Assembly: GCF_018687715.1 (NCBI RefSeq)
Contig: NC_056756.1
Span: forward strand, 39,032,480-39,096,479
Length of the DNA stretch: 64,000 nucleotides
Direction: 5' to 3'
DNA from: Carya illinoinensis
Taxonomy: Eukaryota > Streptophyta > Magnoliopsida > Fagales > Juglandaceae
Notes under the pieces: generated by a model
Databases searched by the model: none
Seen by the model: the letters and a program-made list of their open reading frames with translations, nothing else
What the model was told of the DNA's origin: nothing
Shown: one piece after another, positions 11,596 to 23,374 of the stretch
Numbering within the stretch: position 1 is the stretch's first letter
Layout of the letters: every line of letters starts with the position of its first letter
Translations under genes and position numbers: made by a program

Positions 11596-13105
11596 TGCAA
11601 AACTGCAAGTACACAGTATCGTAGTTTTATATTAAAGTGATGAGAAGAGTATCGTCTTCAGATATTGCTAACTTACTTTTGACAAATATCAAAATTATAC
11701 TAATCTCAACTTTATTTAGAAAAATTACTAAGATTTATGTAATTGCAATTTAAAATAAAATTAATTCAAAGAAAATACTCAAAGGAAAATAAAGATATTG
11801 TTCGAAGATTAAATCAATGGGAAAGAAAACTTTTAGAAAATCGATTTCACCTAATCCTTTACTATGTTTTACTCATCTAACTAGTTGAATTTAATTCTCT
11901 CTATTTGTTAGCAAATCTCTAATTCGTCCAAAAGTCTCTTTCGATAGTCAATTGGAAAGTATTATTGTTCATCACTTTATACAAGAGTATGCAAATTAAT
12001 AAAGCAATAAAGTAATAAGAACAATGATTTTAATACTACATAGGTTCATACAAGTCTTTCGATCTCTATATTTACTTATGTTGAAATATCCAAAATCTAT
12101 CCTATAATTTTTTCTTTCGATAACAAATCACAAAATTAAAATATCTAATTAATGGTCAGTTAACTAGAAGTAATAAGTTCAGAATAAATCAGACAAATAA
12201 GAAAGAATTACTTTAAATTAGCATAGAAAATCAAGCATAGTTCGGAACTAGATTACATCGTTTTCTTAGAATAAAGAAAATTTAGTTTATGCTAAAAATT
12301 AAATTCAATATAAACGAATTCACCATAATTTTTCTAAGAATAATAGAAGGAAAATGAACATTGAAAAATGCTCCTTACATTCCCAGCCTCTCAGTCACAG
12401 CAACGTCTTCAAACAAAAGGTCTCACTCCCAATGACGTCCGTGCATCCAAATGAAAATTGAAAGAAATATAATCACATGTTGCGTCTCGCTACTACTACT
12501 CCGTGTCCCATGCATAAAATCCACCGTTGCATCTCTATCCCAAGTGAAATTGCCAAAGAAATCAAACTCCATATTTTGTGCCTCCAATAAAACCACTATT
12601 GCGTCCTTCACCAATTGACCAGATCAAACTAAAGAAGGCTACCCCTTCTTCTTTTTTTCATCCGTATTGTGTGTAAGATTAGTTTTGTCACTGCGTACTT
12701 TTTTTCCCCAACAACCCACCATTCAAGTAAAAGCTTTAGTGAAGTCGAATTACCAACCACGTGCTTCATCCTTCAATCCAAATAAAGGCCTGCTTGGCAT
12801 GTTGATTCCTTTTGAATTTAGAATAAATCCAAGTCCATTCCAATCAATTAGTATATTCAAAAATTTAACTTAATCTTTATTCTCAAATAGCACTGGCGAT
12901 CAACTCTTACATTTGAATAAATTTTCACTTAAATCTAAGAATTCTTAAACAATAGACTTATAAAATTTGGATCTTCATTTTCTTTCAAATTTGAAATAAA
13001 ATTTAAATAACAACAATGAAGCCTAAATTCAGGAAAAATAAATAAAATTAGACTAAAGTTTAAAGTTAAGAAGTGATAAAATATTTTAAATTATGCATGT
13101 CATCA
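11596..13105 (-). repeat. Athila 5' LTR
   Basis: 1510 bp, TG...CA bounded. Its outer end CATCA at 13101-13105 is followed at once by direct repeat A'. It pairs with 3976-5483. Confidence 0.85.
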
Positions 13106-13399
13106 CTTTTGTAGGAACCCTAAAACTCCATGAAAAATCCATCACAAGTTATTGGAGGTTTGAAATCTCAACATTGATGAATTACATGCTATGATTATGA
13201 GAGGAGATCATCACATTTCATGATTCCAACATAATCTTCCCATTCCCCACCCTCCATACTAATTCTTCATATAAATGATCATGGGCGAGTCCAAGCATAG
13301 GAGTCTTTTGTTCCTAGAGTTGCATCTTTGAGAGAACATGCAATTCGAAAAATATTTTACTTTTAGAATTATAGCAGGCATTGAATGAAGATTCTGCTT
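13106..13399. repeat. Direct repeat A', right flank of the Athila element
   Basis: 294 bp matching 3683-3975: copia LTR end (13106-13231) followed by LINE (13232-13399). It begins abruptly at the LTR edge, and the LINE then continues past 13399 without a break. Confidence 0.85.
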
Positions 13400-13676
13400 C
13401 AATGTCCGAAGCTATTTTGCTAATAAGGCTCAATTAAGATAGTACTCAAATTCTCTAATATCAATCCGTCCAAGTTTTTTTGTTCTCCTTATTTTATTGA
13501 ATGATCTAACGTATTTGCCCTTCATTTTCTTAATGTTTCCAATAAAATTGTTCCATCATGCTATTAGTTTGATTCTAAAGATCAGTTTTAGATAGTAGAA
13601 AAACACTTATGCAATAAGCATATATAGCTTAAAGCCTCAAACCATTTCCTTCAAAAGGATTTCTATGCCAACTTGT

Positions 13677-13725
<49 letters not shown>

Positions 13726-14510
13726 CAGTTTCTAGTTCTTGATCCTCTCCCAAATCCTCTCAATAATATTTTTAAAAGCTTTGGTACGAATTCTTTAAAT
13801 CATATGTAGTAGACCTAGATACTTATCAAAGCGACTTGTAGTCCCACTGCAAGCAAAATTTGGGCATTTATGATGAGTTATTTACTATGATAATGAATAT
13901 TTTTTACAATAATGGACTTATTGGAAGTAACTGGCTACAAATAAACAATTTTCTTATAATACCCTAATTCCTACCATTGCTAGGATATTCTCTTTTATCT
14001 CACACTTTGTATTTTGACTAAAGTGGATAGCGATTCTTTCACAATTTAGTCTTTGACCGAAAGTCCCTTTAAAGATCAAGAATCCCTAGTAGCTTGCTCC
14101 ATTCCAAAGAAATGGATTTTAAAATTAAGAAATTATCATCAGCGAAAAACAATGGGAGTTACCCTTATCACTCCATTTGCCATTATAACTCTATGATTGC
14201 TCATGTCATGTTGCATGGTTGAGAGGTCAATTCAATACTTCAAAACATAAAAAGCAATACATATAAAGATAGTGGGTCTCATTGTCTCAATCCTCAAGAT
14301 GTTCTAAACCTACCTTGGAGCTCCCTGTTCACTAGTATTGAGTAAGAAACTTATGTGATATATTTCATAATAAGTTCAATCCATCTACTACTAAAGCCTA
14401 TTTTTTCCATTACAGCTTTGAGGAAAAAGAAATTATCCACTCTCGTAAATCTTGCTCATATCTAATTTTATAGTCACAGGTTGCAAGTATGTTGTCTATA
14501 ATGAGTCTAC
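13232..14510 (-). pseudogene. L1-type LINE reverse transcriptase relic
   Basis: Minus-strand matches in order: KLDMSK near 14475 with a frameshift before EW, GFSSRWIELIMKY-like residues near 14370, the catalytic FADD in PLFFADDNFLILKSISLEWSKLLG near 14090-14150, DKYLGL near 13820, IIERIWERIKN near 13750, and LVWRVGNGKIM near 13240. This is the standard order of plant L1-like LINE polyproteins. Stops, frameshifts and a poly(A) run break it. The 5' part is absent. Confidence 0.8.
13679..13722 (+). repeat. Poly(A) run of about 43 bp
   Basis: A pure A homopolymer on the + strand. It lies inside the LINE coding relic (poly-T in LINE orientation), where the family has a conserved RT-downstream segment. 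Confidence 0.95.
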
Positions 14511-14606
14511 TAAGTATGCAGCATAGTATGTTACTACATAAGCATTTTCTTAATTGAAATCTAAAATCATATTTTTTTTTTTTTGTATTGAGCAAATAAA
14601 TTCTTA

Positions 14607-14889
14607 GGCCTTGTTTGTGCAATAAGATATATTCTCAAATATTTTCAAATATTTCTTTTCTCAGTATCACTCAAATACAAATATTTTTCAATTTCAAATT
14701 TTCAACTCTTTTTTTTTTTCTAATCATTACCAAAGCATTATCCAAAGACACAATTTTTAACTTTATAATATTTTTATTTAATTTTTTCTCTCTCATTTTT
14801 TCAAAACTTAATAAAAATATCTTAATTCAATCTATTTCATTATTACTATTCACAAATATTATGCAATATTCTAACTTTCCAAACAAGCC
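14607..14889. mobile_element. MITE-like element, AT-rich family 1
   Basis: The termini GGCCTTGTTTG and CAAACAAGCC are inverted repeats. The interior is T-rich on the + strand with the AAATATTTTCAAAT and TTATAATATTTTTATTTAA words shared by the other copies of this family. Confidence 0.6.
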
Positions 14890-15948
14890 CTTGATCTTAT
14901 ACGATTAAGTACTGATCCTATCATTTTTCACACCCTTACAACTCAAAATGCGTGGATTTTCTCAATTCATTAAAGGGCACTCATTGGATTACGCAAATGC
15001 AAATTCAGTTGGATGCTTGGCTAATAGAATTCAAAATGTGTTGTATTGGATTATGAAAATATAAAAGATGATAGCTTTTTGCTACAGTAGTTTGTATTGT
15101 TGGTCAAATTTGATAATTAATGTAGTATGACTAAGTAAATAAAAAATATTTTCTTCCTTACTTCCTACCGTGATTTGGTTGCAACAGTTTTTTGAGGCCT
15201 ATAATAATATTACTAATTAACATAGGATCTGTAGAATGGTAAAATATAATAAATTAAATAATTTAATTATTTTTAAAGTAAATTAATATTATTTTTATTA
15301 TTATATAAAAATATATGTAGATAATTCAATATAAAATTTGTAAGTAAATCAAATAGATAAAGATAAATTATGTCATATTAACTAAAACTTAAATTTGAAT
15401 TTAGATATTGCTCTAATAAATCAAGCAAAAAGGCTGGAGGAGTTGAAGCAACAATATTATAGGCTTACAACTAGATCACAATTCATTTATAATTTATAAT
15501 AAATTAATATTTTTAAAATATTTAAAAACATCACATCAAAATAAAAATTAAATTAAAATTTTAAAAAATATATTATTTTAATTCAGAATTATAGACAAGT
15601 TGCACAAGTGGTTGGTGTATTATATTTGTAGAAGTAAAGTGGAATGAGTCTCTACAACTTAGCTATGGTTGTGGATGTCATAAGGGTGTTAAGTCTATCA
15701 ACAACATCAAATGCAATCACCCTCAAGCTCTGTCGTCACAGAGTCTGTACAAGTTTGCAGGTCAGGATGCATGGATGAAGAATGGTTGATTAAAATACAT
15801 CATTAATTTCTTACATCGAGTATTTTTTGTCTTTATGTAGTTACATATTTTTCACGCTTCAAATATCATGTGTGATTGATTGATTTAATTTAGTATAACT
15901 TACAAATCTCAAAATATGTTGTTGCAAGAGATCATCAAGGGTGAACCT

Positions 15949-15955
<7 letters not shown>
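14890..15955. other. AT-rich intergenic DNA
   Basis: No coding signal seen. A more GC-rich patch at about 15600-15780 has no ORF or motif that I recognise. Confidence 0.6.

Positions 15956-16003
<48 letters not shown>
15956..16003. repeat. (TA)n microsatellite
   Basis: About 24 uninterrupted TA units. Confidence 0.95.
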
Positions 16004-16005
<2 letters not shown>

Positions 16006-16034
16006 GATTAAGGATAAGTATAAGACTATAAGGG

Positions 16035-16234
16035 CTCGTCAAGATTTAGAGAGTATTTAGTTTATCTCATTGTTATAATTTTTTTAAATTTTTATATAAA
16101 ATATAATATATAATTTAATTTTTTCAAATTTTGAAATAATAATAATATTAAAAAATAATATTCTAATAATATTTTATTTAACTTTTAACTTTAATTTAAA
16201 ATAATTTCATCTCATTTTTAAATCCAAACGAGCC
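16035..16234. mobile_element. MITE-like element, AT-rich family 1, with TIRs and a 5-bp duplication
   Basis: The termini GGCTCGTCAAGATTT and AAATCCAAACGAGCC are imperfect inverted repeats. ATAAG flanks both ends (16030-16034 and 16235-16239). The interior of about 170 bp is AT-rich. It is the best-bounded copy of the family. Confidence 0.7.
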
Positions 16235-16307
16235 ATAAGTTTTAAGTGTGTAAATCTTGAACAAATCTTTTGTTAAAAAAAAAAAAAAAAGTCTCATTAT
16301 AAAAAGT

Positions 16308-16525
16308 AAGGTTTCATTTGTTTTCACAATTATTCTTATTTCATATTTTTAAATTTAATTATTACAGCATTTTCAAATTTTCACATAAAATTAAACAAAT
16401 TCAAATTTTTCAAATTTTAAAATAAAAAAATATTATTAAAAAAATATATTCTAACAATATGTTTTCAATTTTTAACTTTTATCTCAACTCATTTTATCTT
16501 ATTTGTAAAAACAAATATTTTTTCA
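16308..16525. mobile_element. MITE-like element, AT-rich family 1
   Basis: It begins TTTCATTTGTTTTCAC and ends TTATTTGTAAAAACAAAT. The interior shares ACATAAAATTAAACAA, TTTCAAATTTTAAAATAAA and ATTCTAACAATAT with the copy at 16035. Confidence 0.55.
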
Positions 16526-17684
16526 CTTTTTAATACTAATAGAAAAAAAGGGTATACATATCATTACTCATATTTTATTATTATTTATTGATATTTAAAC
16601 TATGGGTCATAAATCAAATAAAGCCAATGACGAGTATGCTTTTATTTATATTGATATTCATTTTGATTAGTAGGCATCTTTGAAAAACTCTAGAACTTGT
16701 ATCTCAATTATGAACACCAAAATCAAATCAATTCACATCTTTGAAATTTGAATACCTCTAGAGTTTTAATGACTACCATATAATATAATATTAGTATGAT
16801 TTTCTAACATTACAATTTAAAAATATAATGCAAGTTTCAATTATTCGTCTCAATAATACAGTTACGTTTTTGTTTTATATTTCAACGAAGGATAAATAAA
16901 TGAAGAAATTGTTTTATATTAAAATAATTAAAAGATAAGATATGTATGTGAATCGGTCAAGCTATTTCTATCCATAAGAAAATGAATCATCTAGAATGAT
17001 GTTGACATGACGATAATGTCGACGATAACACATTAAAGAAATGTGATGCTACACATATTTTGAATTAGAGTTTTATGTGTAGAAGTAAAGTCATGTATTA
17101 ATTTATATATTAATATTAATATTTTTATATTTAAAATTTAAATTAATATTATTTTTAATAAAATTTATTTTTTTAATAAATTATATTAAATTGATATATA
17201 TATTAATATTCGGTTGTACGTATAATTAAAATTTTTAGTTATAAGGTGAAGAAAAATACAATTTTAAAAAGAAAACACATTTTTAAATTATATTATATGA
17301 AAATGTTTTGTTTTTTAGAAATGACGTGTAAAGTGGCGTAGAGTATAGGTAGCCGGTAGCCAATAAAAAAAGGACCGACAGAAACTCGGCAGATTCGAAG
17401 ACCGCATTTGGCGCTAGAGCTAGCATGAGAAGATCGAGGGCGGCAGAGATTTTTAGGCACGCAAGTGGCTCATTGGCAGGAGCAAAAAAGAGTCAGGCCT
17501 GCGTCACCCTATGACGCGTAAACGCTGATGTCATAACGCAAACACTACCGTTTGGGTTACCATATTATATAGTTAGGTTGTTTTTATTAATCGAAGTAGT
17601 TATTTATTATTTATAAATAATTTATTATTATTTATTTATTATTATTTATAAATTATTTGAGATCATTTAAACATTTAAAAATAA
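16526..17684. other. AT-rich intergenic DNA with one GC-richer patch
   Basis: 17060-17240 resembles the family 3 MITE (see 31087). 17330-17540 is GC-richer and holds GGTAGCCGGTAGCC and several CGCA words. No ORF or known motif. Confidence 0.5.
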
Positions 17685-17870
17685 TTAATGCTCTGTTTAA
17701 ATAATAAAATCATCTTATTTCATTATTATAATTTTTTTAAAATTTTATAATTTTTAAATAAAATATAATAAATAATTCTATTTTTAAAATTTTAAAATAA
17801 AAATTATATTCACAAATTATATTTTAAAAATATTTTATTTAATTTTTAAAAATATTTCAACTCAACTACT
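17685..17870. mobile_element. MITE-like element, AT-rich family 1
   Basis: It opens with TGCTCTGTTTAAATAATAA, contains TCATCTTATTTCATTATTATAA and AATAAAATATAATAAATAA, and ends near CATTTCAACTCAACT-like sequence. Boundaries are approximate. Confidence 0.5.
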
Positions 17871-18540
17871 TTACCAACCTCATCTTGCGCACAGTTGTGC
17901 ATAGGTATGGGTAGAGAGATAGATTGGTACAAAAATAGGGGCGGGAGGGAGGATGCCGTTGTCGGCGGGATAGCCCACCTTTTCACCGGGACTTTATATA
18001 GCCTTCCGGAAAAGTAGATTCGAGGCCGGACCTCAACGAAAAAGTTTCGGCTTTGGTGGTCCATAAGTAGATATTTTAGGCTGAAAAATGCTTTCATTTT
18101 GTATCCTATCCGAGATTTTTTTTTTAATAATTAAGTATTAAATCTTTTTAGTGATATTATAATTTTTTCAAAAACATATATAAAAAAACATTTCTCAATT
18201 TTTATAAAAATCATATTTTTAATTATAGAGTATATAAGGGTCATATATTTCTATTAAAAATGAATAAATTTAAAATTTATATTAAAAAAATGATTGTTTA
18301 ATAATTAATTTTATTTTTTAAAATATATTCAATATTTATACAATATATAACTATACCGACCATTATTGTTTGCTAAAGATTCTTCGACACATATCCTGAA
18401 ATCTTGAATAACGGTAGAATGATCTTATTGCAAAAGGGCGTATGGGGTATAATTTTCTTTGCAAAAAGTTTACTGGTTAAAAGTTTTCGATTGAATTGAC
18501 ATTTCCTTTTCCTCTCACCCTCCTTTTTACTGTTCCGAGA
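17871..18540. other. Intergenic DNA; small minus-strand ORF of unknown nature
   Basis: An open frame on the minus strand (17846-18097, 83 aa) is GC-richer than its surroundings and includes VEVRPRIYFSGRLYKVPVKRW. I do not recognise it and see no splice or promoter context. It may be a relic exon or chance. Confidence 0.3.
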
Positions 18541-19250
18541 TGGATGGTATTTGTAAGGATAATATTAAGGAAAATACTAAGTATACCGCTCTTGCTGAGG
18601 AGCAACGATTGCGAAAACAAAAAATTTAATTATTATTTTTATTTCGTGATTAATAAAATGTTTTTGAAAGATATTGTGAATTTTCTTTAAAAAAAAAAGT
18701 TAATAGTATTAAAAAATACATATAAAAAAAGTAAAAAAAATAAATTATTTTTACACTAATTGTAGCTCCTAGTAGTAGTGGGGAGCGGTGGTTGTAGTGC
18801 TTCCCTAATATTAAAGCCACCGCTTCCTCGTCCACCTCCGCTAAAGCTATTGTTGGCCTTTCTTTATTTTTTTACTTTACGATAAGGGAAGTATTTTTTT
18901 AATGATCTTGTAAATATTTTTAAAAAACATATTTAAAAGTACTAAAAGAATAAATATAAAAGAAAACTAAAAGAAATACATTAAAATGACTAATGGTAAC
19001 TCCTAACAGGAGCTGGGAACGGTGGCTATAGTCACCCTTTTGCAAAAGAAGGAAACGAAAGAGGTTATCCAAATTTTTTTATAATTAAATAAGTAATTTT
19101 TTAATAAATTTATGATTTATTTCTAAATCTTTGAAAAGATATACAAAATTGTTAAAAACATATAAAAATTAAAAAATAGCATTATTCGGTACAAAAATTA
19201 AATGAGAGTCTCGGTGCCACCCCTAACTCCACTCAAAGAATGATAAAATA
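18541..19250. repeat. Cluster of three decayed copies of dispersed repeat family 2
   Basis: A pattern recurs near 18650-18830, 18890-19050 and 19080-19240. An AT-rich half contains TTTTTAAAAAACATATTTAAAA-type words. It is followed by a GC-richer piece with GGAGCGGTGG or GGAACGGTGGCTATAG. The same pattern is seen at 38660, 39360, 42340, 42830 and 50250. Confidence 0.45.
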
Positions 19251-19316
19251 ATATTTTTGACTACACATTTTATAATTATATTTTAACATCAGGGTATATT
19301 TATAAAATAATAGTAT

Positions 19317-19941
19317 TGTTGATATCGTGTTTCGTATGCTTTTGGGTAGGGTTATCAACAACTCAGATCTTTGATCTTGGGCCTGCACATACAAAATGAT
19401 CTTAGGATTCCGACGTCTAGAGTAACAACCGAGTAAACTTCTGATACCTAAGTCAGTAATGCTTTGAGCAAAGGAGGGAGATGTGGTAGTGAGAGGAGTT
19501 TCGAAATTCTAACCCTAATTTTGGTGTTTGTGATTCGTTTCTATACCTATCGTTGGGATCAGATACTCATGCCCTGTCGTTGGGATAGCATGTTCCCTGT
19601 TGTTTTTCTAGCGATGCTCATTTGATGCATCATGGCCTTCTAGAGAAGCATTTAATGTGACGCAGCCTCAGACCAGTCTAGATGTTGTGGGTATGATGCG
19701 TCTGGTTACTCCTCTCATATTCGCTAGTTGTTAGAGGATTGTGATTCTTCTGTTCCGTATGGGCCATTTGCTAAGCTTACTTCTTTGGGGTAGGGTGGCC
19801 CAGCGAGGACCCGAGTGTCCTCTACTTCCTCCACCCTAGCTTGAAGGGCCCCCTAGGCCAAGGCTTATCTGGGTTGCCTAATCACCCCTGATCTGAGCCT
19901 ATATTCCTGGACCTTAGGCTCAGGAAAAAATTCTCCCAACA
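19317..19941 (-). repeat. Solo LTR of a Tat-like Ty3/gypsy family
   Basis: It is bounded TGTTGATATC...TCCCAACA. In reverse complement its end resembles the LTR ends at 61465 and 62451 (CACGATGTCAACA and CACGACGTTAACA). Flanks AGTAT and ATTAT could be a 5-bp duplication with one mutation. It lies alone, with no internal region on either side. Confidence 0.65.
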
Positions 19942-20680
19942 ATTATTTTACAAAATATTTTTAGTTTAAAAGATAATTGTAAAATATATTGTGAAAAGTA
20001 GTGTGTTTATTTTTTCTTACAAAATAAAATAGAATGAAAATCTATTGTTTGAATTTGTGGGGCGAGTGCCGGAGGTGAGAGGGGAGCCGGCGAGGAACGT
20101 CTTGGCCGAAATTTAGCTCTACTGTGCAAACTGAAGGGTGGTGCTAGATAGACACAATGATCCCATGAGCGATGGACAGTGAGAGAGGGAAGATTATGGG
20201 AAAGGGTTAGGCGGTGCCTGTGGGTTATGAGGGGAAAGGGAGGGAAGTCTAGGTGTTGGGTTCCTTTTTGCAATTTTTTTTTGTTTTTCAATTAGTAGCC
20301 ACGTTGCATGCGAGGTGGAATGCCACGTCAGTCAATACAGTTTCTCGAGATATTTTCTCAACGACTGTAGCACCACCCTTCATTTATCTAGATTTCGTAT
20401 GTCATCTACTACGTCACATCTAGGTTAATAAGTCATGTCTAGATTAAAATTTATTATCCAAACATCTTTATTATGTTAGAAAAATTTTATATGATATGAC
20501 TTGATTTAAAATATATGTTTAAAATTTTGATTCTTACAAATTAAATCTTACATTTTAAATAATGCAGATTGTGTACTTTATATATCAACTTAAAGTAGAA
20601 TAATTCTAATACGAAATATAACCAAATTCTTAAATTGAGATTTGCTCTTCAAAGGAATAGCAATTAAACAAAATAATGTC
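19942..20680. other. Intergenic DNA with a 13-bp inverted repeat
   Basis: GAAGGGTGGTGCT at 20133-20145 is repeated inverted at 20369-20381. The minus ORF between them (20007-20291) is Pro/Ser/His-rich and unrecognised. Possibly a decayed foldback element. Confidence 0.35.
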
Positions 20681-20874
20681 ACATTTGGATATTATGATGA
20701 GATGAGATGAGATGAGATGAGAAATTTATGAATTAGAATGAAATAATTTTAGTTAACATGTTTTATGGGGTTTTGGAAAAAGAGAAAGAGCATGTTGAAT
20801 AAAAATATTATAAAATTAAAATATTTTTATAATATAATATTTTTATTTGAAAAAGTTGAATTTTTTTTGTTATA
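20681..20874. mobile_element. MITE-like element, AT-rich family 1, interrupted by the hAT-like insertion
   Basis: It starts ACATTTGGATATTATGATGAG, then GATGA repeats, and runs through ATTATAAAATTAAAATATTTTT to TTTGAAAAAGTTGAA, words typical of this family. The hAT-like element begins at 20883, and the far part may continue after 30658. Confidence 0.45.
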
Positions 20875-21143
20875 GCCGTAGTTAGGGGTGAAAATCGATT
20901 CCTTTGACACGGTTTTTGGGTGAAACTGCCGCCGACCGATGAGAGGGAAAATGATGGAGCAACCGACCGTAACCAGTCAATGGGGAAGAGAACAACCGGT
21001 CGTATCAATTCCGACGGTTCACCGTCAGTTCTCGGTTTCCCTCTGACGGCGTTGTTCGTCTAAGAGAGTAGAGAGAGAGAGAGAGGGGTTAGAAATGTAG
21101 AAACGGGAGAGAAGGAAGGAAGAAGATGACTATATAATATCTA

Positions 21144-21180
21144 AACGGCGCCATTTGGTTTAATACCAAATGACGCCGTT
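21144..21180. repeat. Palindrome inside the hAT-like element
   Basis: Two 16-bp arms, AACGGCGCCATTTGGT and ACCAAATGACGCCGTT, are inverted copies with one mismatch and a 5-nt loop. Confidence 0.85.
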
Positions 21181-21235
21181 CTAATTTTTTTTTTTTTTTA
21201 CCTTATAGACAAAACGACGTTGTTTGTTTAATAAT

Positions 21236-23257
21236 TGTGACGCCCCCAAAATCCCCACGCCCGAACAGGGGGAAATTGAGACGTCCGGATGGTGACAACC
21301 CGGGTCACCACCCCAACGACGGGTGCCGAGTGTGTGCAAGGCAGCAAAAGTGTACAGAGAAACACGCAGCGGATAAGAAAGTCATAACTAAGTACCAGAA
21401 TTTTTCTTAACATAATACAAGCTGTTTAAAACGTACATAGATAAAATATTACATATACCACAAATACAGTTTTAAACAAATAAAAAGATAACATCAGCAA
21501 CCCGGCGGAGCCGCATCCTCGGGCTCAGCCTCTTCCTCCTCAACCTCATCTCCTGCACCAAAAGCTACGGAACCACGAATGGTACCGCAGGTAAGTAAAA
21601 CCCAAACACTACCAGATAAAAACACATATAACTCAAACAAGATGCATGAAACATGCCCAATGCACAAACCCGTAAAACACAAGTTTTCCACGCACGCCAA
21701 AAGACACATTTGACATCTCAAATCATTATCCAATTTTTAACCGTATGCACCATGACCTCCCCTAGGGGTCATCCGCACACCCTGGCTCCAGTGTCACACC
21801 GCAGAGTACCGCCACGCATGTGACACCCAACGAGCGATGCCCAGTTCCGCGCCCCGCGCGTGCGTAGCCAAGCATCCTCTAGCCCTCGCCAGCGAAGGGC
21901 CACGGAGTCGGTGAGTAGGCCGATGCTCGGTTCCGCGCCCGGCGCGTTCGTAGCCAAGCACCCCCTAGTCCCGCTCCCATTATCGCTTTCGATAACTCAG
22001 GGGACATCACTCAGTTTATTCCGCTCCCGAGTGACCAGAGGAGCTCCACCGAGATAATAACCCATCCCGGCTTGGGCTCGTGATACACACGCACCCGCAA
22101 CACACTCACGCCACAACACAGGCTTTTCTCGTAAACCCACAACACACGTGCATGCATCATGTAATGCCATAACAAAGCACATTAAAATGATCCAATCACA
22201 TAAATCAAATAAACAAGCAACTCCGTCCTCCATCCATCCGACCCCCGAAACTCCTCGGACTCAGTCCGGAATCAACAACCAACAACAGTAAATAATTGAA
22301 TGAGCAATATATATTTAAATCTGAAAGTAGGGTTTGGAAAATACTTACAGCGCTATACGGCAATTTTAGAAAACACGAGGCGTTGCAAACGGCGGAAAAA
22401 CAGCAACGTCACAGTGAAATTTCACTGTGGCCGTGGGTCCGAAAAATCCACTTTTGAACGGGGACAAACTAGGACACGGGATTGATAGGGAATGGTCTAG
22501 AGGTGGTTGTGAAGCTATTGGAAGTGACGGACGGCCGTGGGTGGCGGCAGAATGGCCGGAAATGGCCGGATTACCCAAAACGGAAACTAAGCTCGTAGGA
22601 GCTGTTCCGGTGGTCATTGGAGGCCGGAAATAGGTGGGTTAGGACGGCAAGGAGTCGGTGATGAAGTGGTGAAGAAATGGTGGCCGGAGGTGGAGCGACG
22701 GCGGCGGATCGGAGCAAAATCCGTGCGCCCTTTGGAAGCTTTTTCCGGCCAAATGGCCGGCCGGTTGGGGGTGGGTTTTGGAGGGAAGGTAGACCGGAAG
22801 GAGAGGAAGAGAATGGGACCGGTGGGAGGCCGAACGGTGGCCGGACGGCGGCGGTAGGGCTTAGGGAAGGTGACGCCGGCGTAGGGAGAGAGAGAGAAGA
22901 GAGAGAGAGCACGGGGGGGGTCCGAGTCGAGCGGGAGAGAGGAGAGAGAAAAGAAAGAGAAAAAAGAAAAAGAAGAAAAAGAAAAGAAGGGAAAAAGAAA
23001 AAAGGAAAAAGAGAAAAAGAAAAAAAAATGTGAAAAGAAATGAGGTCCAGTCCTCACTCCGGGAAAAAGAAACAAACCGCCAAAAAGATTAAAACCACAA
23101 AAACAACTAAAAGAAATAAAACACAACCTCAAATAAATTAAAATAAATTAAAAACCGACTTTAAAAACGCAATTAAAATAAAATAAAATATCTGATATAT
23201 TAATTAAAATAAAAACAATTATATCAGCGAAAATACACTTAAAAGCGGGTCATCACA
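21236..23257 (-). repeat. Tekay 3' LTR
   Basis: 2022 bp, TGTGACGCCC...GTCATCACA. It contains a purine-rich tract on the + strand at about 22880-23030, part of which reads as GA and GAAAA runs. Small ORFs inside it recur identically in the other LTR and look like chance frames. Confidence 0.95.
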
Positions 23258-23270
23258 TCCTCCCCTCCTT
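23258..23270 (-). other. Tekay polypurine tract
   Basis: The minus strand reads AAGGAGGGGAGGA, directly abutting the 3' LTR. Confidence 0.88.
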
Positions 23271-23374
23271 AAAAACAATTTCGTCCTCGAAATTGCAAGA
23301 TCACCACCAACTTAAACCAAGCCACACAAACGCACATGAACTACAGAGATCAAGATTAAAATTACATACCTTCA

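Larger units (their letters stand above)
3976..13105 (-). mobile_element. Athila-type Ty3/gypsy element, degraded and without reverse transcriptase
   Basis: Two direct LTRs of about 1.5 kb (3976-5483 and 11596-13105) enclose gag, protease, an RNase H remnant and integrase on the minus strand. Athila assignment rests on LTRs starting TGATGAC, a TGGCGCC primer-binding site, a gag opening MADRQHDALPRI, and an integrase tail with VELEHRAYWAVKK and KRTKKWHDK. The RT domain is absent and reading frames are broken, so the copy is not autonomous. The LTRs differ by about 9% over the first 180 bp compared by eye. The 5-bp flanks do not match (TGCTT against CTTTT). Confidence 0.85.

Noticed and set aside
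22614..23132. ORFs in the Tekay LTRs (also 22366-22912, 29481-30248)
   Set aside because: Phe/Ser/Arg/Lys-rich products of purine and pyrimidine runs, changed by one G in a homopolymer between the two LTRs, with no domain.
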